A stretch of DNA of 64,000 nt from Arachis hypogaea (GCF_003086295.3 NC_092054.1:54791353-54855352); one strand, 5' to 3'; counted from the stretch's first letter, positions 23,097 through 34,968 are shown. Translations and numbers: made by a program. The notes: a model not told the origin generated them from the letters alone.

Positions 23097-23134
23097 CAAC
23101 ACCAAACTTAAATGTTTGCTTGTCCTCAAGCAAA
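23097..23134 (-). other. Internal AGGA hairpin plus PPT-like motif (C)
   Basis: Minus strand: stem TTTGCTTG / CAAGCAAA, loop AGGA, then AAGTTTGGTGTTG. It is kept although the ORF3 that normally follows is gone. Confidence 0.8.
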
Positions 23135-23239
23135 GAAGAACTGAAAATAAAAAAAATAGTAAGATGAAAGAATAATAAAAGGATAAAAGAACGAGAGAGA
23201 ATTAGGATTGAGGGTGGATAATTTGAATTTAGGCGCTGA

Positions 23240-23760
23240 GGGGTCGCGTATGCGTAAGGCACGTGTACGCGTAGATCGCGTTAAGTTCAGATGACGCGTA
23301 CGCGTGGACTTGGTTTTGTGCGAATCGTGCAAAGGCGACTGCGCACACGCACAACTCTCTGTTCGTGTGGCTTGGGAATCAAAATTACAGATGACGCGTG
23401 CGCATCATGCACGCGCACGCGTGGATAGCCTTTTGGGGAAAGGACGCGCACGCGTTAGAGATGCATACGCGTGATGAGACTTGTGCTCCCTGCACCACTC
23501 CAGCCCCACACCATCACAACTTTCGGCCATGTACCCATTTACGTCGATTTTTCAAGGTCACGCGTACGCGTCAGGGATGCGCACGCGTGGGTGGCCATTT
23601 GCGCAAACGACGCGCCCACGTCAGAGGCGCATATGCGTGATGCGACTTATGCGCCCAGCATGGTTCCAGCCCCACTCCTACTCAACTTTCTGTCCAATTT
23701 AATTTTTTTCACACGCACACACATGATGCGTACGCGTCAGCGACGCTTGCGCGTCGTGTG
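23240..23760 (-). repeat. Palindrome array (ACGCGTACGCGT type), internal copy of C
   Basis: Many GACGCGTACGCGTGG, CACGCGCACGCGT and GCGTACGCGTCAG units at irregular 25-70 bp spacing. The motif class is the one in the LTR of C. Confidence 0.85.
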
Positions 23761-23917
23761 TTCTCTCTTTCTTTCTTTTTTCGGAAATATACGGTTCTGT
23801 TCTAAATAGCTTTATGATCAAAACACACGTAAAATAAAGGAAAATAGTAAAAATTCAATAAAAATCAAATAAATAAGAAAATCACTACTACAAAAAATAA
23901 CTAAGGATACGAAATTA

Positions 23918-23963
23918 TCGGGTTGCCTCCCGACAAGCGCTTCTTTACCGTCACTAGCTTGAC
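23918..23963 (-). other. Conserved post-pol motif, element C
   Basis: Minus strand: GTCAAGCTAGTGACGGTAAA, then GAAGCGCTTG, then TCGGGAGGCAACCCGA. TCGGG / CCCGA can pair where B has TTGGG / CCCAA, a compensatory pair. Confidence 0.8.
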
Positions 23964-23974
23964 GGTCAGCTCCT

Positions 23975-26533
23975 CTAGGGAGGAGGATCATAGGGGCTCA
24001 GCTCTTCACCCCTTACTTTGAACTTCTTTCCTGTGTCTCCATAAAGTAGCTCAATATGCTCTAGAGAGAGGATTCTGTTTACTGTATAAGTTCGCACTGG
24101 ATTGCTAGTCAACACCACCTTCATTCCTGGGGAGAAACCTTCAGTGGGGATCTTTTTGTTTCTCCATCCCCTGGGTATTTTCTTCTTTTTAGGAACCTCC
24201 TCCTTGGTGGATGATGCATTCCCAACACCAGACTTAGGTTTGATGTCAGGAGGAATTTTATTGTTTGTCACCAAAGGAGGTTGGAGCTGCAGATTCTGCT
24301 GTCCGTCATCAGGGGGTTGTTGAAGGTTTGGATCAATAAACTCAGTCTGCATGCACCTCTCTTTTTCACCTGTTGAATGTATATCTTTGAAGACATGAAA
24401 GACCAGTTGCTCATTATGCACTCTAAGCACTAATTCACCCACTTCTACATCAATCAGAGCTCTTTCAGTGGCTAGGAATTGTCTTCCTAGAATTATAGAG
24501 GCGTTCTCATCCTCCCCTGTGTCAAGAATCACATAATCTGCTAGGAAGAAGAACTTACCCAATTTGACTAAGATATTCTCCATTAATCCGTATGCAGGAT
24601 TCATAGATTTGTCTGCCATCTGTAATGCTATCTTCGTAGGTTGTGCCTCTTAGATTTGTAGCTTCTTCATCATAGACAGGGGCATTAAAGTGATGCTTGC
24701 TCCCATATCACATAATGCTTTCTCAAAGGTTGTGCTCCCAATGGTGCATGGAATTTGAAAGCTCCCTGGATCTGGCATCTTCTTTGGTAAGTGATTCTGA
24801 ATGATGGCACTGCATTCTTTAGTCAAGACCACTGTCTTATCTCCCTTTAAAGGCTTCTTCTTTGACAACAAATCCTTCATGAACTTGACATAAATAGGCA
24901 TTTGCTCCAAAACCTCAGCAAAAGGAATATTAATTTGCAACTTTCTGAAGACTTCCAAGAACTTTGAAAACTGCTTGTCCTTGGTCTCCTTTTGAAGTCT
25001 CTGAGGATATGGCATTTTAGGCTTGTACTCAGGAGCCTTTGGCAATGTAGGATAAGTATCAAGAGAGTCTGGGAATGGGTTGTCTGCACGCTTTGGAGGG
25101 ACATGCTCTACTTCTTCCTTCTTCTCCTCTGGAGCTTCTTTTTCAACGGGCTCCTCACTAACTTGTGCTTCCATACTTGCCACTTGTCCATCTATCAAGG
25201 TGATAGCCTTGTATTCCTCTCTTGGATTTAGAATTATGTTACCAAGAAGGCTATTAGTGGTCCTCTGATAAATTTCATTAACTCTTGTGGCTATTTGACC
25301 CATCTGAATCTCTAAATTCTTGATTGATGCTCTGGTTTCCTGAACAAAACTCTTCATCATCTCCCAATTTTCATCTTCTTGGGATTTAGAGTTTGCCTGC
25401 TGAGACTGAAATTGGCGGTTATTGTAATTGTTCTGTTGGAAGCCACCTTGAGAATTATTGTTGAAGTTCTGTGGTCTCTGAGGTTGGTCTCTCCATCCAA
25501 AATTTGGGTAATTTCTCCACCCTTGATTGTAGGTTTGAGAATAGGGATCATTATTGGGATTTCTAGGAGCACTCCCCATGTAATTGACCTGTTCAAAAGG
25601 GGATTGAGTATAATCATAATTATTATTTTGCACAAAATTACCTGCCATGTCATAGGAGGCCTCTTGAGGTGGATTTTGGGTGTTGATAGTTGAAACTTGC
25701 ATGCCACCCATCTGCTGAGTAAGTAAATTTATTTGTTGAGACATAAGCTTGTTCTGAGCAAGAAAAGCATTAACAGCTTTCACTTCCAACACGCCTCTCT
25801 TCTGAGAGGTCTTAGAGTTCACAGAATTCCTATTAGATGAGTATAAATATTGGTTGCTAGCAACCAATTCAATAAGCTTAATAGTCTCCTCTGGTGTCCT
25901 CTTCTTGTGCAATGAACCGCCTGTAGAAGTATCTAAGCTCATCTTGGACATCTCACCCAAGCCTTCATAAAAGATATCTAGTTGGGTCTATTTGGAGAAC
26001 ATGTCCGGAGGGCATTGCCTAGTCAGTAGCTTGTATCTCTCCCAAGCTTCATAAAGAGTTTCACCCTCCTTCTGCCTGAAGGTCTGAACCTCCAACCTAA
26101 GCTTAGTCAGCTTCTTTGGTGGGAAAAATTTAATGAGAAATTCAGTAACAACCTTTTCCCAAGTATTTAGACTCTCCTTTGGTTGGGAATCTAGCCATAG
26201 CATTGCTTTATCCCTCAGAGCAAACGGAAAAAGCATGAGTCTGTACACCTCAGGATTCACTCTATTTGTCTTCACAGTATCACAAATCTGTAGAAAATCA
26301 GATATAAATTGATTTGGATCTTCATGAGGAAGTCCATGATACTGGCAATTTTGTTGCACCAGGGTGACCAATTGTGGCTTCAACTCAAAGTTATTTGCAG
26401 CTATAGGAGGCACCACAATACTTTTTCTATAAAGATCCGTAGTAGGGGCAGAATAAGAGCCAAGCACTCTCCTTTGTTGATCATCCCCATTCGGATTTGC
26501 CACATTGGTATTAACAGCATTATTATTATCCAT
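23975..26533 (-). pseudogene. Gag-protease with integrase-like C-terminal module (C)
   Basis: The minus-strand start is at 26533 (MDNNNAVNTNVANPNGDDQQ). The gag domain includes FPFALRDKAMLWLDS and LYEAWERYKLL. The Asn/Gln-rich linker is followed by protease with ALCDMGASITLMPLS and IILGRQFLAT. Two in-frame stops (TAG about 25985, TAA about 24648) break one continuous frame. After protease comes a Lys-rich linker with KPKSGVGNA (the AAGTTTGGTGTT motif, altered). A tail of about 50 residues follows: FSPGMKVVL, HIELLYGDTGKKFKVRGEEL, PYDPP. Its layout copies the end of integrase in A (FEPGQRVLL, KKFTVNGQRL, HYL). So pol seems deleted between protease and the integrase C-terminal module, keeping frame. 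Confidence 0.82.
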
Positions 26534-27243
26534 AGTAGACTCTGCAACCTTGTAAAGTCTTGCTTATTGTAAACGCTGCCTGAAAGTTCTTTCAGGTTCA
26601 AGATCAAAGTCTAAGAGATATTCTTTGTCTCTGTTCCTGCGCATACACAAACAGAAGACAAGAAAAGATGGGGCTCTCTACGTCAGAGTGTAGAGAAGTC
26701 CCTGTGAGGTAACCTGTGTAAAGAAATAAAATAAAAATACTAAATAAATAAATAAAAAAATCGAAAATAATAACTGAAATTAAATAAAAAAAATTTCAAA
26801 AATTAACAGAAAAATAAACAGGAAAATATATTAAAATAAAATCAACTGGGTAACACCAAACTTAATTTTAGAAATTAAAGAAAAATAATACGAGATGCAA
26901 AAAAAATTTAAAGAAAAAAATAAAATAAAACTAATAAAATATAGAAAGAAAAAAAAATAATGAAAAAAAACAAAATAAAACGAAAATAAAAAATAAAAAT
27001 AAAAAAATAAAAGAAAGAATGGACGAGACTTAAATAAGAAAAATTAAAAGGAAGTAAGGAAAAAAAGAAAACAGGGGGTACGGGGATGGGAAACGAACGG
27101 AAAGGAGGAAAATATATATATATATATATAAAGGAAATGAAAGAAATAAAAAATAAAAATTAATAATAATAAAAAATTTAATTAAAAGAAAAATTATCTA
27201 ATCTAAGCAATCAAACAACGAGTAGTTGTCAATCACAGTCAAT
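26534..27243 (-). other. Leader of C, AT-rich, no ORF
   Basis: A-rich on the plus strand, with a TATATATA microsatellite at about 27113-27130. One AACACCAAACTT (minus strand AAGTTTGGTGTT) lies near 26852. Confidence 0.65.
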
Positions 27244-27260
27244 CCCTGGCAACGGCGCCA
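27244..27260 (-). other. Primer binding site of C (tRNA-Asp)
   Basis: Minus strand TGGCGCCGTTGCCAGGG, one mismatch to the tRNA-Asp 3' end, 6 bases inside the 5' LTR. Confidence 0.85.
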
Positions 27261-27266
27261 AAAACT

Positions 27267-28254
27267 TGATGCGGAATTTATAACCACACTACTAACCGAC
27301 AAGTGCACCGGGTCGTACCAAGTAATACCTCAGGTGAGTGAGGGTCGATCCCACGAGAATTGAAGGACTAAGCAACAATGGTTACTTGATTTACTTAGTT
27401 AGGCAAACATAAAGTAATGTTTGGGTGTTCAAAAGACATTAAACAATATAAAGAATATTAAAAGAGCAAGTAAATAAGTTGGGAATAAAATATGGAGAAG
27501 GCAGTTAAGGCTTCAGAGTTATCTATTTTCCGGATTGATTTTTCTTATTAATTTATTTTAATCATGCAAGATTTAATTCATGGTAAACTATATGTGACTA
27601 GACCCTAATTCCTTAGACCTTTCTAGTCTCCTCTAATTTTCATCAACTGCCAATTCCTTGGTGAATTAATTCCAATTAGAGGGTGATGATCAAATTCCAG
27701 TTTGTATGCCACAAAAACTCTAATTACCCAAAAGTAAAAGGATTATATGTCACGTATCCCCTTAAATCCAGATAATTAAAATTTAGGAGAATATGTTTTT
27801 AAGCTGTTGTTCATGTAAAGAGCTTTTCCAAGTTATACAAGAACTCAAGTAGAAAGAGGGTCATACTTCCGTTCCACCCAAATTCATAAGATAAAGAGTG
27901 AAAACAATTCTTAAATTATAAATCCATACATGAATTAAAATAGAAAAAGCAATAAAATCAATCCATACAGATAGACAGAGCTCCTAACCTTAACAGTGGA
28001 GGTTTAGTTGCTCATGGTTCAGAGAAAAATAAGGATTGTAAATTTGAATGGAATAATGTTGAGTTAAAACTCCCTTGTTGGAATTCTTTTTTATATCTAA
28101 TCCTAATTAATTTAAAAATCTATCTTCTAAAACTAAAATAATATCTTTTTCTATTTTTGAATTAAAAATAAAGTTTAAATCATAATTAATTAAAGCAATC
28201 AACATGTCTTCAATTGATGGATGGGGACCACTTACTTCGTAGGGTCCTCGCCTA
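27267..28254 (-). repeat. Truncated 5' LTR of C
   Basis: It matches 20665 to about 21515 of the 3' LTR and then stops at GCCTAACT, fused to the LTR of D. About 480 bp of the LTR start, including the palindrome array, is lost. It retains about 140 bp (27895-28035) that the 3' copy lacks. Confidence 0.85.
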
Positions 28255-29837
28255 ACTATGAGTTTGTGTGATTTCTATGATTTCAGGTATTTTCTGGCTG
28301 AAATTGAGGGACTTGAGCAAAAATCAGATTCAGAGGTTGAAGAAGGACTGCTGATGCTGTTAGATTCTGACCTCTCTGCACTCAAAGTGGATTTTCTGGA
28401 GCTACAAAACTCAAAATGGCGCTCTTTCAATTGCGTTGGAAAGTAGACACCCAGGGCTTTCCAGCAATATATAATAGTCCATACTTTGAACGCGTTTAGA
28501 CGACGTAAAAGGGCGTTGAACGCCAGTTCTACGCTGCTGTCTGGAATTAAACGCCAGAAACAAGTCACAAACCAGAGTTGAACGCCAGAAATACGTTACA
28601 ACCTGGCGTTCAACTCCAGAAAGAGCCTCTGCATGTGTAACATTCAAGCTCAGCCCAAGCACACACCAAGTGGGCCCCGGAAGTGGATTTATGCATCAAT
28701 TACTTACTTTTGTAAACCCTAGTAGCTAGTTTATTATAAATAGGACTTTTTACTATTGTATTAGACATCTTTTGATCATTTTGAGATCTCTAGACCTCCA
28801 TGGGAGGCTGGCCACTTGGCCATGCTTACCCTCTATTCACTTATGTATTTTTCAAACGGTAGAGTTTCTGCACTCCATAGATTAAGGTGTGGAGCTCTGC
28901 TGTTCCTCAAAGATTAATGCAAAGTACTACTGTTTTTCTATTCAATTCAACTTATTCCGCTTCTAAGATATTCATTCGCACTTCAACCTGAATGTGATGA
29001 ACGTGACAATCATCATCATTCCTTATGAACGCGTGCCTGACAACCACTTCCGTTCTACCTTAGATTGAATGAGTATCTCTTGGATCTCTTAATCAGAATC
29101 TTCGTGGTATAAGCTAGATTGATGGCGGCTTTCATGAGAGTCCAGAAAGTCTAAACCTTGTCTGTGGTATTCCGAGTAGGACTCTGGGATTGAATGACTG
29201 TGACAAACTTCAAACTCGCGACTGCTGGGTGTAGTGACAGACGCAAAAGGAGGGTGAATCCTATTCCAGCATGATCGAGAACCTCAGATGATTAGCCGTG
29301 CTGTGACAGAGCATTTGGACCATTTTCACAAGAGGATGGGATGCAGCCATTGGCAAGGGTGATGCCTCCAGACGATTAGCCATGCAGTGACAGCGCATCA
29401 AACCATTTTCCAGAGAGGATCAAAAGTAGCCATTGACAACGGTGATGTCCTTACATAAAGCCAGCCATAGAAAGGAGTAAGACTGATTGGATGAAGACAG
29501 CAGGAAAAGCAGAGGTTTAGAGGGACGAAAGCATCTCCATGCATTTATCTGAAATTCTCACCAAGGATTTACATAAGTATTTCTATCCCTATTTTATTAT
29601 TAATATTCGAAAACTCCATAACCACTCTATATCTGCCTGACTGAGATTTACAAGATGACCATAGCTTGCTTCATACCAACAATCTCCGTGGGATCGACCC
29701 TTACTCGCGTAAGGTTTATTACTTCGACGACCCAGTGCACTTGCTGGTTAGTTGTGCGAAGTTGTGATAAAAAGTTGAGATTACAATTGAGCGTACCATG
29801 TTGATGGCGCCATTGATGATCACAATTTCGTGCACCA
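28255..29837 (+). repeat. 5' LTR of D (truncated, 1,583 bp kept)
   Basis: It begins at ACTATGAG, matching 37434 in the 3' LTR, and the remaining length is identical (1,583 bp). The junction with C shares ACT. TATAAATA is at 28735-28742. The palindrome array is at about 28510-28620. The U5 stem is CCTTAC / GTAAGG with loop TCGC. A second PBS-like TGGCGCCATTG sits at 29805-29815, inside the LTR end. Confidence 0.87.
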
Positions 29838-29843
29838 AGTGTT

Positions 29844-29860
29844 TGGCGCCGTTGCCGGGG
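29844..29860 (+). other. Primer binding site of D (tRNA-Asp)
   Basis: TGGCGCCGTTGCCGGGG, an exact match to the complement of the tRNA-Asp 3' end, 6 bases after the LTR end. Confidence 0.9.
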
Positions 29861-31703
29861 ATTGTTCGAGTTTGGACAACTGACGGTTCATCTTGTTGCT
29901 CAGATTGGGTAACTTTCCTTTCGTTTTTTTTCAAAAAAATTTTCAAAAACTTTCAAAAATTTCTCATCTGTTTTCGAAAAAAAAAAAAATTGTTTTCAAA
30001 AATATATTTTTCTTCAGAATTTTTAAAAATGAATTCTAGTATTTCATGAAGCATGTTGAAGCCTGGTTGGCTGTAGTGCCATGTCTAAATTCTTTTGGAC
30101 TGAGATTTTGGCTTAAAATTGAATGAATTACTCTCATGTTATATACTAAAGCTTGGCTGGCTATTAAGCCATGCCTGACCCTTTGATTGGAGCTTTAGTT
30201 TAAAGAGCATAAGATTCCTGGAATTCATATTAAAAATTTTGGAATCCTTATTTTTCTTTTTCAAAATGATTTTCGAAAAAATTAAAAGAAAATACAAAAA
30301 AATCATAAAATCATAAAAATCAAAAAAATATTTTGTATTTCTTGTTTGAGTCTTGAGTAAGATTTAAAGTTTGGTGTCAATTGCATCTTCATCTTGCATT
30401 TTTCAAAAAATTCATGCATTCATGGTGTTCTTCATGATCTTTAAGTTGTTCTTGGTAAGTGTTCTTGTTTGATCTTGATGTTTTCTTGTTTTGCATCTTT
30501 TCTTGTTTTTCATGTGCATTTTTGCATTCATAGTGTCTAAACATGAAAGATTTCTAAGTTTGGTGTCTTGCATGTTTTCTTTGCATATAAAAATTTTCAA
30601 AAATAAGTCTTGATGTTCATCTTGATCTTCAAAGTGTTCTTGGTGTTCATCTTGACATTCATAGTGTTCTTGCATGCATTCCTTGTTTTGATCCAAAAAG
30701 AAAAGAGAAAAACATGAAAATGATGTTTTAATTTTTTCTCTCTCATCATTAAAAATTCAAAAATAAAAAAATATCTTCCCCTTTTTCTCTCTCATAAATT
30801 CGAAAATTAGATTTGACTTTTTCAAAAATTTTTAAAATCTAGTTGTTTTTATGAGTCAAATCAAATTTTCAATTTAAAAAAATCTCATCTTTTTTTCAAA
30901 ATCTTTTTCAAAAATCAAATCTTTTTCATTTTTTCTTATTTATTTTCAAAAATTATAAAAATATTTTTCAAAAACCTCTTTCTTATCTTTATCTCTTAAT
31001 TTTCGAAAATAATATCACCAATTAATGTTTTGATTCAAAAATTTCAAGTTTGTTACTTGCTTGTTAAGAAAGATTCAAACTTTAAGTTCTAGAATCATAT
31101 CCTGTGATTTCTTGTGAATCAAGTCATTAATTGTGATCTTAAAAATCAAATCTTTTTCAAAACTAATTTCAATCATATCTTTTCAAAAATATCCTCTTAT
31201 CTTATCTTTTTCAAAAATTTGATTTCAAAATATCTTTTCTAACTTCCTAACTTCTTATCTTTTCAAATTTTGTTTCAACTAACTAACTAACTTTTTGTTT
31301 GTTTCTTATCTTTTTCAAAACTACCTAACTAACTCTCTCTCTCTCTAATTTTCGAAAATATCTTCCCTCTTTTTCAAAATTTCTTTTTAACTAACTAATT
31401 ATTTTAATTTTTTATTTTAATTTTCGAAAACTAACCTTTTTTTTTTCAAAAACTATTTTCGAAAATCACTAACCCTTTTTCAAAAATAATTTTTGAAAAT
31501 CCTTCTCCCTCATCTCCTTCTAATTATTTATTCATCTACTAACACTTCTCTTCATCTCACATCACTGCTCCTATCCTTACCCTTGTGTTTGAATTCTTCA
31601 TTCTTCTTCACCCCTATTCCTTTTCTTCTTCTACTAACAATAAGGAACCTCTTTACGGTGACATAGAGGATTCCTCTTCTTTTCTTGTTATCTTCTCTTT
31701 CTT
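29861..31703 (+). other. Leader of D, AT-rich, no ORF
   Basis: T-rich with repeated TTTTTCAAAA and TTTTCGAAAA. Two AAGTTTGGTGTC copies lie near 30368 and 30557. A GGCTGGCT-like direct repeat (TTGGCTGTAGTGCCATG, TGGCTATTAAGCCATG) lies near 30065-30175. Confidence 0.65.
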
Positions 31704-34034
31704 ATGAGCAGGAACAAGGAAAAAGGCATTCTTGTTGAAGCTGATCCAGAACCTGAAAGGACTCTGAAGAGGAAACTAAGAGAAGCTAAATTACAACAAT
31801 CCAGAGACAACCTTATTGAAAATTTCGAACAAGTAAAGGAGATGGCAGCCGAACCCAACAACAATAATGCAAGGAGAATGCTTGGTGACTTTACTGCACC
31901 TAATTCCAATCTACATGGAAGAAGCATCTCCATTCCTGCCATGGGAGCAAATAACTTTGAGCTGAAACCTCAATTAGTTTCTCTGATGCAGCAGAACTGC
32001 AAGTTTTATTGACTTCCATCTGAAGATCCTTTTCAGTTCTTAACTGAATTCTTGCAGATATGTGATACTGTTAAGACTAATGGAGTAGATCCTGAAGTCT
32101 ACAGGCTCATGCTTTTCCCTTTTGCTGTAAGAGACAGAGCTAGAATGTGGTTGGACTCTCAACCCAGAGATAGCCTAAACTCTTGGGACAAGCTGGTCAC
32201 GGCTTTCTTAGCCAAGTTCTTTCCTCCTCAAAAGCTGAGCAAGCTTAGAGTGGATGTTCAAACCTTCAGACAGAAAGAAGGTGAATCCCTCTATGAAGCT
32301 TGGGAAAGATACAAGCAACTGACCAAAAAGTGTCCTTCTGACATGCTTTCAGAATGGACCATCCTGGATATATTCTATGATGGTCTATCTGAATTAGCTA
32401 AGATGTCATTGGATACTTCTGCAGGTGGATCCATTCACCTAAAGAAAATGCCTGCAGAAGCTCAAGAACTCATTGACATGGTTGCTAATAACCACTTCAT
32501 GTACACTTCTGAGAGGAATCCTGTGAGTAATGGGACGCCTATGAAGAAGGGAGTTCTTGAAATTGATACTCTGGATGCCATATTGGCTCAGAACAAAATA
32601 TTGACTCAGCAAGTCAATATAATTTCTCAGAGTCTGAATGGAATGCAAGCTGCATCCAACAGTACTCAAGAGGCATCTTCTGAAGAAGCTTATGATCCTG
32701 AAAACCCTGCAATAGCAGAGGTAAATTATATGGGTGAACCTTATGGAAACACATATAACCCATCATGGAGAAATTATCCAAATTTCTCATAGAAGGATCA
32801 AAAGCCTCAACAAGGCTTTAATAATGGTGGAAGAAATAGGTTTAATAATAGTAAACCTTTTCCATCATCCACTCAGCAACAGACAGAGAACTCTGAACAA
32901 AATACCTCTAATTTAGCAAACTTAGTCTCTGATCTATCTAAGGCCACTGTAAGTTTCATGAATGAAACAAGGTCATCCATTAGAAATTTGGAGGCACAAG
33001 TGGGCCAGCTGAGTAAAAGGATCACTGAAATCCCTCCTAGTACTCTCCCAATCAATACAGAAGAAAATCCAAAAGGAGAGTGCAAGGCCATTGAATTAAT
33101 CACCATGGCCGAACCTGTGAAGGAAAGAGATGACGTGAATCCCAAGGAGGAAGACCTCCTAGGATGTCCAGTGATCAACAAGGATCTTCCCTTTGAGGAA
33201 CCAAAGGAATCTGAGACTCATCTAGAGACCATAGAGATTCCATTAAACCTCCTTATGCCATTCATGAGCTCTGATGAGTATTCCTCTTCTGAAGAGAATG
33301 AGGATGTTACTGAAGAGCAAGCTGCCAAGTTTCTTGGTGCAATCATGAAGCTGAATGCCACATTATTTAGTATTGAGACTTGGGAAGATGAACCTCCCTT
33401 GTTCACCAATGAACTAGGTGATCTGGATCAACTGAGATTGCCTCAGAAGAAACAGGATCCTGGAAAGTTCTTAATACCTTGTACCATAGGCACCATGATC
33501 TTTGAAAAGGCTCTGTGTGACCTTGGTTCAGGGATAAACCTCATGCCCCTCTCTGTAATAGAGAAACTGGGAATCTATGGGGTACAAGCTGCTAAAATAT
33601 CATTAGAGATGGCAGACAATTCAAGAAAACAGGCTTATGGACAAGTAGAGGACGTGTTAGTAAAGGATGAAGGCCTTTACATCCCTGCTGATTTCATAGT
33701 CCTAGATACTGGGAAGGATGAGGATGAATTCATCATCCTTGGAAGACCCTTCCTAGCCACAGCAAGAGCTGTGATTGATGTGGACAGAGGAGAATTGATC
33801 CTTCAATTAAATGAGGACAACCTTGTGTTTAAAACCCAAGGATCTCTCTCTGTACCAATGGAGAGGAAGCATAAAAAGCTTCTCTCACTGCAGAGTCAAC
33901 CAGAGCCCCCACAGTCAAACTTTAAGTTTGGTGTTGGGAGGCCACAACCAAACTCTAAGTTTGGTGTTGAACTCCTATATCCAAACTCTAAGTTTGGTGT
34001 TGGGGAGTCTCAACAATGCTCTGAACATCTGTGA
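31704..34034 (+). pseudogene. Gag-protease polyprotein of D (two stops)
   Basis: It starts MSRNKEKGILVEAD and matches B throughout. In-frame stops lie at about 32010 (after NCKF) and at about 32790 (TAG after PNFS). The protease has CDLGSGINLMPLS and IILGRPFLATARAVIDV. Unlike B, the frame then reads on through three KFGVG repeats to a stop at 34032-34034. The stops make it non-functional as it stands. Confidence 0.88.
33924..34002 (+). repeat. Three 33-bp repeats of AAGTTTGGTGTTG, translated
   Basis: Copies start at 33924, 33957 and 33990, the same 33-bp period as in B, and encode FKFGVG and SKFGV(G/E) at the C-terminus of the polyprotein. Confidence 0.85.
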
Positions 34035-34053
34035 AGCTCCATGAGAGCCCACT

Positions 34054-34100
34054 GTCAAGCTATTGACATTAAAGAAGCGCTTGTTGGGAGGCAACCCAAT
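34054..34100 (+). other. Conserved post-pol motif, element D
   Basis: GTCAAGCTATTGACATTAAA, GAAGCGCTTG and TTGGGAGGCAACCCAA, identical to B. Confidence 0.8.
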
Positions 34101-34235
34101 TTTTATCTAATTCTATTTTTATTGTTCTTTCATGTTTTATTAGGTTCATGATCATGTGGAGTCACAAAATAAACATAAAAATTGAAAACGGAATCAAAAA
34201 CAGCAGAAGAAAAATCACACCCTGGAGGAAGACCT

Positions 34236-34485
34236 TACTGGCGTTTAAACGGCAGTAAGAAGCATCTGGCTGGCGTTCAACGCCAGAACAGAGCATGGTT
34301 CTGGCGCTGAACGCCCAAAATGGGCAGCATCTGGGCGTTTGAACGCTAAAATTGCACCCTGGAGAAGAGCTGGCGCTGAACGCCCAGAACAAGCAGGGTT
34401 CTGGCGTTCAACGCCAGAAATGGGCAACAAATGGGCGTTCAACGCCCAGAACAAGCACCAATCTGGCACTAAACGCCCAGAGTTG
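34236..34485 (+). repeat. Palindrome array (CTGGCGTTCAACGCCAG type), internal copy of D
   Basis: About eight units, including CTGGCGTTCAACGCCAG, CTGGCGCTGAACGCCC and GGGCGTTCAACGCCC, at about 30-bp spacing. It matches the LTR arrays at 28510-28620 and 37690-37800. Confidence 0.87.
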
Positions 34486-34805
34486 TGTGCAAGGGCATTT
34501 TGCATGCCTAATTTGGTGCAAGGTTGTAAATCCTTGAATACCTCAGGATCTGTGGACCCCACAGGATCACCACCTACCTCCACTCACTTCTTCTCACCCC
34601 TCTTTCACACAATCCCATAAACACTCTTCCCCAAAACTCTTCACCAATCACCTCAATCTCTCTTCCCTATCACCACTTCACCACTCACATCCATCCACTC
34701 TTCCCAATAAACCTACCTCATAAACTCCACCTACCTTCAAAATTCAAAATCAATTTCCCACCCAAAACCCACCCTTATGGCCGAACCTTACCCCCCCTCC
34801 CTTCC

Positions 34806-34815
34806 CTATATAAAG
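34806..34815 (+). promoter_or_regulatory. Putative TATA box of an internal ORF3 promoter (D)
   Basis: CTATATAAAG lies about 198 bp before the ORF3 ATG, the same distance as in B. It is followed by a C/T-rich stretch with ACAACACAACCC. Confidence 0.5.
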
Positions 34816-34931
34816 CCCTCCATTCTTCTTCATTTTCACACAACACAACCCTCTCTTCTCTTCTTGGCTGAAACACAACCCCTTCTCCCTCTCCTCTATT
34901 TCTTCTTCTTCTTCATCTATTCTTTCTTTTC

Positions 34932-34968
34932 TTGCTCGAGGGTGAGCAATTTTCTAAGTTTGGTGTGG
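34932..34968 (+). other. Internal AGGG hairpin plus PPT-like motif (D)
   Basis: Stem TTGCTCG / TGAGCAA with loop AGGG, then AAGTTTGGTGTGG, 36 bases before the ORF3 ATG. Confidence 0.75.

Larger units (their letters stand above)
20665..28254 (-). mobile_element. Element C: pol-less, ORF3-less Ty3/Gypsy retrotransposon
   Basis: Read right to left: truncated 5' LTR, PBS, leader, gag-protease with an extra C-terminal module, post-pol motif, palindrome array, hairpin, about 1 kb non-coding with only a trace of ORF3, hairpin with polypurine tract, and 3' LTR. RT, RNase H and integrase core are absent. Its LTRs belong to the family of element A. The right end was lost in a deletion that joins it to D, so no TSD can be tested; the left flank is AATTC. 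Confidence 0.88.

Noticed and set aside
27240..27262. Possible tRNA-Asp gene
   Set aside because: Only the 3' terminal complement is present (as at each PBS); there is no cloverleaf.
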